The translations under genes were made by a program, and so were the position numbers. From contig CAJXEG010000018.1 of the NCBI GenBank assembly GCA_913052425.1, positions 1 to 14,133 of the forward strand: DNA of 14,133 nt, written 5' to 3'. Source of the DNA: an uncultured Flavobacteriaceae bacterium. GTDB taxonomy: Bacteria; Bacteroidota; Bacteroidia; Flavobacteriales; Flavobacteriaceae. Below are positions 7,950 through 13,061 of the stretch, in pieces (positions within the stretch are counted from its first letter, which is position 1; the number at the start of each line of letters is the position of its first letter). The notes beneath the pieces are model-generated. The model saw only the letters and a program-made list of their open reading frames with translations. It made no database searches and had not been told where the DNA came from.

Positions 7950-9220
7950 TTGGATTGGAAGTGCTGATCCGCAAACTTGATGTATTGCTCCCAATCGAAG
8001 TCGGTAACATCGTGTTTTCCTTTTCTCAAATGATACCCAACCGATCCGTGGAAGGGGGTATTAACGGGAGGTAATTTTTCCATTACAATGCCCTTTTTTC
8101 CATAGAGACGATAGATGGGCGATGCCTCTTTGGCCGCCAAAAACTCACCTTTGGGATCTGCCCATGCATCTTGACTTGCACTGGCCACATAGACCGGCCT
8201 GGGAGCGATCAGTGCAATGAGCATGTGTTGATCAACCTCCAATGCAGTTTCATTTTCATTAAAGTTGTGGAAGTTTTTGGCAAACCAATGGGGATAGTTG
8301 GTGTTGATGTCTGATACCTTTTCACCAAACCTTCTTCTGGAGAGTGCTGCTCCACCACACCCGGAGTTATTAGAAATGACAATGCTAAAACGCCTGTCAT
8401 TTGCCCCTGCCCATAATGCGGTTTTTCCCAAACGTGAATGCCCGAACAGTATTACTTTTTTATGATCCACCAATGCCTCAGTCTCTAAAAAATCCATTAT
8501 CCTCGACATTCCCCATGCCCAAGCCGACAGGGAACCCCATTCATTTTTAGCAGGAGCCGTTTGTCCCGTTTTATAAAAAATCGCATGAATCCCATCGGAA
8601 AAATCATTTTTATCGGGATCAACATTGTTGTAATCGATTGTTACCAAACCATAACCTGCATCAATCATTTTGTCTATGGCCCATCGAGAAGTTCGTCCAC
8701 CTCTTCCGCTTACATTAAATTTCTTGAGTTCCTCCCCACTCAATTCACTTTCTTTTTTTCCATTGATCAAAATGGCAGAGTCGGGACTCACCGAATGATT
8801 TCCCTTAAAATTATAAGCCAAAAACACCGGTGATTTCTTTTTTCCAGCAGGCAGGTAGATCAGTAAGGACATACTTACGGATTTATTCCCTTTTTTAAAA
8901 TTTAGGTTGACTTGCTTGCGGATGGCCTTGCCACCCAAAGCAGCCGGTTCTTCATCTAAGACCTCCACATTATGAAAATCGAGTTGACCAGGAACCACAC
9001 CATAAACCTGGTTTGCAAAATAGGAATGGATCTCAGGTCGCCTCAAACGCTCCCATTCGGAAGAAGTATCGATTTCCATACCACCCTTGGAAGTGAATAG
9101 ATGGGGTAATTTATATAAGGGGACATCCGCCTCATTTTTGATAGTAGGGGTAGTTTTTTGGGCAGAAAGCTGATAAGAGAAAACCAGAACGATAAAACTA
9201 AATAGGGTTTTTTGACTCAT
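7946..9220 (-). CDS. CE15-type glucuronoyl esterase
   Basis: A 424-residue secreted alpha/beta hydrolase of carbohydrate esterase family 15, which cleaves esters of glucuronic acid carboxyl groups. A signal peptide ends after QLSA (about residue 20). The nucleophile motif is GHSRLGK with Ser262, followed by SNNSGCGGAALSRR (283-296). The stretch ALIAPRPVYVASASQDAWADP (split here at 336-345 and 346-356) and the His-containing GYHLRKGKHD (395-404) are the remaining hallmarks; His403 is the probable catalytic histidine. Fungal members have Glu soon after the nucleophile (in QESG); here that position is Asn285, so the charge-relay acid is probably Asp351. Marine CE15 relatives are thought to act on algal or uronate-rich material. 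The gene stands alone on the minus strand with a good promoter 22-24 nt before its ATG, and its TAG stop overlaps the TAA of the sulfatase. Confidence 0.93.
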   Translation of the reverse strand: MSQKTLFSFIVLVFSYQLSAQKTTPTIKNEADVPLYKLPHLFTSKGGMEIDTSSEWERLRRPEIHSYFANQVYGVVPGQLDFHNVEVLDEEPAALGGKAIRKQVNLNFKKGNKSVSMSLLIYLPAGKKKSPVFLAYNFKGNHSVSPDSAILINGKKESELSGEELKKFNVSGRGGRTSRWAIDKMIDAGYGLVTIDYNNVDPDKNDFSDGIHAIFYKTGQTAPAKNEWGSLSAWAWGMSRIMDFLETEALVDHKKVILFGHSRLGKTALWAGANDRRFSIVISNNSGCGGAALSRRRFGEKVSDINTNYPHWFAKNFHNFNENETALEVDQHMLIALIAPRPVYVASASQDAWADPKGEFLAAKEASPIYRLYGKKGIVMEKLPPVNTPFHGSVGYHLRKGKHDVTDFDWEQYIKFADQHFQSN

Positions 9221-9248
9221 GATACAATCATTTATAATTTTAAATATA

Positions 9249-9279
9249 CAAAATTGAAGGAGGAGTCGTTTTACTCAAA
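9249..9279 (-). promoter_or_regulatory. Bacteroidota-type promoter for the CE15 gene
   Basis: Read on the minus strand, TTTG (9279-9276) is followed after exactly 19 nt by CAATTTTG (9256-9249). The Bacteroidota consensus is TTTG, 19-21 nt, TAnnTTTG, so the only mismatch is the first base of the -7 box. Transcription would begin near 9243, leaving a leader of a little over 20 nt before the ATG at 9220. Found by eye, not by scoring. Confidence 0.6.
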
Positions 9280-9369
9280 CCCTAAAGTAAATAAAATACA
9301 GTCGAATAAAAGCCAAATTGAATGAATGTTAAAGATGAAATTGAAAAAAAAATGGAAAAAAGAACACTT

Positions 9370-9381
9370 TACAAGCTTGTA
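9370..9381. promoter_or_regulatory. 12-bp perfect palindrome, candidate operator
   Basis: TACAAGCTTGTA is its own reverse complement over all 12 bases and has a G/C-containing core, unlike the A/T-only palindromes common in such DNA. It lies between the two divergent promoters, about 90 nt from the -33 box of the CE15 gene and about 60 nt upstream of the -33 box of the esterase operon. A dimeric regulator could bind here. No regulator gene is in the window. Confidence 0.35.
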
Positions 9382-9397
9382 GTTTATGACAAAAATG

Positions 9398-9424
9398 ATA
9401 ATTTAACTGCATGTATAATTTAAC
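9398..9424. repeat. perfect 10-bp direct repeat, candidate activator site
   Basis: ATAATTTAAC occurs at 9398-9407 and again at 9415-9424, separated by TGCATGT, giving a 17-bp period. The second copy ends 15 nt before the -33 box of the plus-strand promoter, the usual position for an activator that binds direct repeats. The repeat is A/T-rich, so chance cannot be excluded. Confidence 0.45.
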
Positions 9425-9439
9425 AAAGCCTCTAAATAA

Positions 9440-9469
9440 TTGATTCAAAAGCGTTTAAATTTAGTATTG
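9440..9469 (+). promoter_or_regulatory. Bacteroidota-type promoter for the esterase/sulfatase operon
   Basis: TTG (9440-9442), a 19-nt spacer, and TAGTATTG (9462-9469) match TTG, 19 nt, TAnnTTTG with one mismatch in the -7 box. Start of transcription would be near 9476, giving a leader of about 130 nt to the ATG at 9606. The 10-bp direct repeat lies just upstream. Confidence 0.5.
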
Positions 9470-9605
9470 TAAGACCCTTTGTAGGTAAAATTTACTCAGG
9501 ACTACACCATGAATGTAAAATATTTGTAAGTTTTAAAGAGTAAAAAACAGACTGAATGGGGCTTTTTAAAGCAGGCAGATGTTCTACTTGTCGCCCATTT
9601 TATTT

Positions 9606-10307
9606 ATGAAACACATTCCTTTTATTTTAGCTTTACTGCTTGTCTTTCTAACAGGAAGCTGTTCTCTAGAACATCAATACGAAAAGTTCAAGAGTACTTT
9701 TGAAAAAGACATCCAAAAACTGGAACAACTCACAGACGATACTGACAAAGAAGACTACCTCCTTTTTATTGGCAGTTCCAGTATCAGAAGATGGTACACC
9801 ATAGAAGATGACATGTCCCCTTATTCGGTAGTAAAAAGGGGTTATGGCGGGGCACACTATTATGACCTGATCCACTATGTAGAGCGCTTGATCAAAAACA
9901 AAGAAAAAGCCAAAGCGGTAATTCTTTTTGTGGCCAACGACATTACCGGTTCGAGCACTAAGGGCAAATTACACAGCGACTTGACTCCCTACGAGATCAA
10001 AAAACTATTTAAAGCCATTACCCAAAAAATTCATAAAAACTTGTCCGATGATATGCCCATATACGTCATAGAAACCACCCCCACCCCTAGTAGATGGAGG
10101 GTCTGGGATCAGATTGCAAGCGCCAACGAACTCATTCAATCTTATACAGAAACAAAAAGCAACCTTCACTTTATCCCCACCAGAGATGCTTTTCTCAATC
10201 AAAGAGGCTTGCCCATAGGCAAATATTTTGTCAAAGACAGCTTACACCTCAGCGAGGCAGGTTATGACTTATGGGGGGAAATCATCAAAAAAAATCTGGA
10301 ACAATAG
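9606..10307 (+). CDS. lipoprotein SGNH/GDSL-type esterase
   Basis: A 233-residue SGNH-fold hydrolase, probably a carbohydrate deacetylase or other small-ester hydrolase anchored in a membrane. I start it at the ATG at 9606 because that gives a compact lipoprotein signal (MKHIPF, hydrophobic core, LTGSC with Cys19). An in-frame ATG at 9579 would add nine residues in front of the signal. Block I is FIGSSSIRRW, with Ser58 as the likely nucleophile (GSSS in place of GDSL). Block II is RGYGG (78-82), giving the oxyanion Gly. Block III is VAND with Asn111, and block V is DSLH, with Asp211 and His214. The usual Gly of block III (GxND) is Val109 here. It is followed after 9 nt by the second sulfatase gene and is probably co-transcribed with it, which suggests that de-esterification and desulfation act on the same glycan. 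Confidence 0.87.
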   Translation: MKHIPFILALLLVFLTGSCSLEHQYEKFKSTFEKDIQKLEQLTDDTDKEDYLLFIGSSSIRRWYTIEDDMSPYSVVKRGYGGAHYYDLIHYVERLIKNKEKAKAVILFVANDITGSSTKGKLHSDLTPYEIKKLFKAITQKIHKNLSDDMPIYVIETTPTPSRWRVWDQIASANELIQSYTETKSNLHFIPTRDAFLNQRGLPIGKYFVKDSLHLSEAGYDLWGEIIKKNLEQ

Positions 10308-10316
10308 TATTCAAAA

Positions 10317-12062
10317 ATGAAGCGAAAATCTAAATTAAGCCTGTTCTTCTTGATTATGCTGTTACTGGCTGCCTGCAAAATGACTAAAACAAAAAAACCG
10401 CTCAACATATTATGGTTGGTAGCAGAAGATCTTAGTCCATACTACCTCAACGCATATGGGGATTCCAGAGCTCCAACCCCTAATTTGGATCGCTTGGCCA
10501 AAGAGGGCGTGGTTTACACTCACAATTTTTCTGTGTCCGGTGTTTGTTCTCCCAGCCGAGCTACTTTGGCTACAGGATTGTACCCCAATTCCTTTGGAGC
10601 TCAAAATATGCGTACCCTGAATCAACAAGCTGCAGCCAGAGAAATTGGCATTATAGACTATCAGGCCGTCCCCCCTTCTGAGGTAAAAATGGTTAGTGAG
10701 ATCATGCGTGAAAATGGATATTACACCACCAATAATCCCAAAGAAGATTATCAATTTTTCAAATCAGAGTTGGCATGGGACGAATCCAGTATTTATGCCC
10801 ATTGGAGAAACAGACCTGACGACGAAACACCATTTTTTTCTATTTTTAATTTCTCTGTATGTCATGAATCAAGAATGTGGAACTTTAAAGAACATACTTT
10901 TGATGGAGATCAATTCCCGCCCGAAAGAAATATTAAGAAAGGAAATGCAAAAATTGAAAATACCAATGTGCCTCTATTAGTTCCAAAAGATTTAGAAGTG
11001 AAAGTCCCTCCCTATCTACCTCAAAACGAAATTGGAGAGAACGCCATGAGACGGATGTACACCAATATCATACGAATGGACAAAGGAGTAGGTAAAATTC
11101 TTGACCAATTGGAAGAGGATGGTCTTTTGGATCAAACCATTGTCGTTTGGTACTCGGATCATGGAGGGCCACTCCCACGACAAAAAAGGTTGTTGTATGA
11201 TTCTGGACTTCGCGTCCCACTCATCATACGCTACCCTGATGGTACTCGCGCCGGGGAAAGGGACGATCGATTGATCAGTTTTGTCGATTTTCCTCCCACC
11301 CTTTTGTCCATGGTAGGCATACAAGCCCCCTCCTATATGCAAGGGCAAGCTTTTGAAGGTGCATTTAGCGTCAAAACCCCCAGAACTTATATTCACGGTC
11401 ATGCCGATCGTTTTGATGAAAGGGTGGATATGATTCGTGCCGTAAGAAACAAGCGGTTTAAATATTTAAAAAACTTTCACCCCGACCGACCTTACTATCT
11501 CCCTGTGGCTTATCGTGAGAAAATGGAAGTCATGCAAGAGCTGTTGCGCATGCGAGATGCGGGAACCTTGGACGAAAACCAAGCCCTATGGTTTCGACCT
11601 TCCAAAGTAGAAGAAGAACTTTTTGATACAGAAAACGACCCCCATGAATTGAATAATATTGCCGGTGATCCCGCCTATGCTGATGTTTTGGCTTCGCTAA
11701 GAGCAGAATGCGAGCGTTGGATGAAAGCCATAGATGACAAAGGATTGATTGACGAAAAAGACTTAATCAAGACTTTCTATCCCAATGGTAAAGCCCAATT
11801 GACCCATGCCCCCATCATTGATATCAAAAACAACAAAGTGACAGTAAGCTGCCCTACTCTCGGAGCAAGGATTGGCTATCGCTATACCTCAGAAAAAGCG
11901 CCCTATAAAGGTTGGGAAATTTACATGGAACCCATTGAGGAAAAGGCGAATGACACTTTGGAGATCATCACCCACCGTTTGGGCTATAAATATGGAATAA
12001 CAACTGTAGCCAATGGAATTAAAGGAAAAACCGTTTACCCTCCCAATAGACATGACAAATAA
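10317..12062 (+). CDS. lipoprotein sulfatase, SGSH-like, with C-terminal beta domain
   Basis: A 581-residue formylglycine sulfatase, distinct from the one at 6384. A lipoprotein signal ends at Cys20 (LLAAC). The catalytic signature is CSPSRATLATG starting at Cys77; the usual Leu at position 9 is Ala. Other active-site elements are Glu37-Asp38 in VAEDLS, the NNPKEDY segment (139-145) in place of GKWH, supplying Lys142, His183-Glu184 in SVCHES, and Asp281-His282 followed by GG and Lys290. These variants resemble the heparan N-sulfatase (SGSH)-like branch, although the true substrate may be an O-sulfated algal sugar. From about residue 505 there is an added beta-rich domain (GYRYTSEKAPYKGWEIY, then ITHRLGYKYG) like the chitobiase C-terminal/Fn3-associated domains often fused to such sulfatases. 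It sits 9 nt after the SGNH esterase gene. It needs FGE/anSME from elsewhere. Confidence 0.93.
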   Translation: MKRKSKLSLFFLIMLLLAACKMTKTKKPLNILWLVAEDLSPYYLNAYGDSRAPTPNLDRLAKEGVVYTHNFSVSGVCSPSRATLATGLYPNSFGAQNMRTLNQQAAAREIGIIDYQAVPPSEVKMVSEIMRENGYYTTNNPKEDYQFFKSELAWDESSIYAHWRNRPDDETPFFSIFNFSVCHESRMWNFKEHTFDGDQFPPERNIKKGNAKIENTNVPLLVPKDLEVKVPPYLPQNEIGENAMRRMYTNIIRMDKGVGKILDQLEEDGLLDQTIVVWYSDHGGPLPRQKRLLYDSGLRVPLIIRYPDGTRAGERDDRLISFVDFPPTLLSMVGIQAPSYMQGQAFEGAFSVKTPRTYIHGHADRFDERVDMIRAVRNKRFKYLKNFHPDRPYYLPVAYREKMEVMQELLRMRDAGTLDENQALWFRPSKVEEELFDTENDPHELNNIAGDPAYADVLASLRAECERWMKAIDDKGLIDEKDLIKTFYPNGKAQLTHAPIIDIKNNKVTVSCPTLGARIGYRYTSEKAPYKGWEIYMEPIEEKANDTLEIITHRLGYKYGITTVANGIKGKTVYPPNRHDK

Positions 12063-12126
12063 AAAATAAAAAAATCAAATGAATTTTTAACTTTAACTCA
12101 GGACAAATTCTCAGTATTCCATTATT

Positions 12127-12134
12127 TATTTTTG
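12127..12134 (+). promoter_or_regulatory. possible -7 box upstream of the EEP gene
   Basis: TATTTTTG fits the -7 consensus TAnnTTTG exactly and lies 58 nt before the ATG at 12193, in the 130-nt gap after the second sulfatase gene. No TTG/TTTG is present at the expected 19-21 nt upstream, so the call is weak. The box is also in the loop of a short inverted repeat (ATTCC 12116-12120, GGAAT 12134-12138) followed by eight Ts, which could instead be a weak terminator. Confidence 0.25.
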
Positions 12135-12192
12135 GAATCCATCTTTTTTTTAGAAATTTAAATACTATTTCTATTTTTAAAACCCGAAAATT

Positions 12193-13011
12193 ATGATCCA
12201 ATTTTTATTGATTTTGAGCCATGTATTATTTCAACAGGCCGAACCCATCAAAGCCATATCCTATAACATACGTTACAACAACCCCAAAGATGGGATGAAT
12301 GTTTGGGAAAACCGCAGGGAGACTGTCGCTTATTTATTGAAGGAAGAGAATGCTGATTTTGTGGGCTTACAAGAGGTGGTTTACCCTCAATTGCAGGATT
12401 TGATTGAAGCATTAAAAAGCTATGAACATATCGGAGTGGGAAGAAAAGATGGGAAAACAAAAGGGGAATACAGTCCCATTTTCTATCAAAAAGAAAAATA
12501 TAAGCTTTTGAAATCCAATACCTTTTGGTTGTCCGAGACCCCGGACACCGTCTCCAAAGGTTGGGATGCCTCTTTGGAACGCATCTGTACCTACGGCCTG
12601 TTCCAAAATCGAATGACCCAAGAGAAAATATGGGTTTTTAACACCCATTTTGATCACCGAGGAGTGGTGGCAAGAGAGAAATCAATTGATCTGATTACCG
12701 AAAAGGTAAAAGTACTTAATCAAGAAGATTTACCACTTATCATCACGGGAGATTTCAACTTAACACCCGATCAAACACCCATCCAAAAAATGCAATCTGA
12801 TTTTGAAGATGCACAAAAAAATATTGCCACATCAGACCCTTATTACGCTACTTCTAATAGCTTCAATACTGAAAAAACAAGTAAAAAGAGGATTGATTAT
12901 ATCTTTATTAAAGGTTTAAAAACCCTTAACGCCCAACACCTTTACAAGAAAACTCCTATGGGAGGTTGGGCCTCTGACCATCATCCTGTGATTGTTCTCC
13001 TCAAAAAATAA
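12193..13011 (+). CDS. exported endonuclease/exonuclease/phosphatase-fold (EEP) protein
   Basis: A 272-residue metal-dependent phosphoesterase-fold protein. The N-terminus is a short hydrophobic signal (residues 1-13, probable cleavage near QQA), so it acts outside the cytoplasm. All catalytic blocks of the DNase I/exonuclease III fold are present: Asn25 in SYNIRY, Glu61 in GLQE, His152 in NTHFDHRG, Asp187 and Asn189 in GDFN, Asp235 in RIDYIF, and Asp262-His263 in SDHHP. EEP proteins act on nucleic acids, phospholipids or phosphorylated sugars. Exported members are common in Bacteroidota carbohydrate loci, where their substrate is generally unknown. The 130-nt gap from the sulfatase leaves room for its own promoter, but readthrough is possible. 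A strong terminator follows 8 nt after its stop codon. Confidence 0.9.
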   Translation: MIQFLLILSHVLFQQAEPIKAISYNIRYNNPKDGMNVWENRRETVAYLLKEENADFVGLQEVVYPQLQDLIEALKSYEHIGVGRKDGKTKGEYSPIFYQKEKYKLLKSNTFWLSETPDTVSKGWDASLERICTYGLFQNRMTQEKIWVFNTHFDHRGVVAREKSIDLITEKVKVLNQEDLPLIITGDFNLTPDQTPIQKMQSDFEDAQKNIATSDPYYATSNSFNTEKTSKKRIDYIFIKGLKTLNAQHLYKKTPMGGWASDHHPVIVLLKK

Positions 13012-13018
13012 CAGCATT

Positions 13019-13045
13019 AAAAACCCTCCTTAGTGGAGGGTTTTT
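13019..13045. terminator. bidirectional intrinsic terminator
   Basis: A perfect 11-bp inverted repeat: AAAAACCCTCC (13019-13029), loop TTAGT, GGAGGGTTTTT (13035-13045). The A-run and T-run flank a G/C-rich core, so the hairpin has a U-tract on both strands. It sits between the convergent EEP gene (ending at 13011) and the GH78-like gene (ending at 13062), serving both. Confidence 0.92.
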
Positions 13046-13061
13046 AGTTTAAGTGAATGGG

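Larger units (their letters stand above)
9221..9605. other. divergent control region, 385 nt without a gene
   Basis: This stretch separates the minus-strand CE15 gene from the plus-strand esterase/sulfatase genes. It is A/T-rich, and no credible coding frame is seen in it. It contains a minus-strand promoter candidate (9249-9279), a 12-bp palindrome (9370-9381), two perfect copies of a 10-bp repeat (9398-9424) and a plus-strand promoter candidate (9440-9469). The remaining 136 nt up to the esterase ATG would be an unusually long leader. The layout suggests that both transcription units are controlled from here. Confidence 0.7.

Noticed and set aside
9509..9529. Six-codon open frame (ATG AAT GTA AAA TAT TTG TAA) in the leader of the SGNH esterase gene
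   Set aside because: Far too short to support, without a recognisable attenuator structure; expected by chance in A/T-rich DNA.
9579..9605. Upstream in-frame ATG extending the SGNH esterase by nine residues
   Set aside because: It would put nine extra, partly hydrophobic residues in front of a complete lipoprotein signal; the ATG at 9606 gives the normal signal length.
11016..11402. 128-codon minus-strand open frame inside the second sulfatase gene
   Set aside because: Covers the conserved metal-binding region of the sulfatase in antisense, and no protein family is recognisable.
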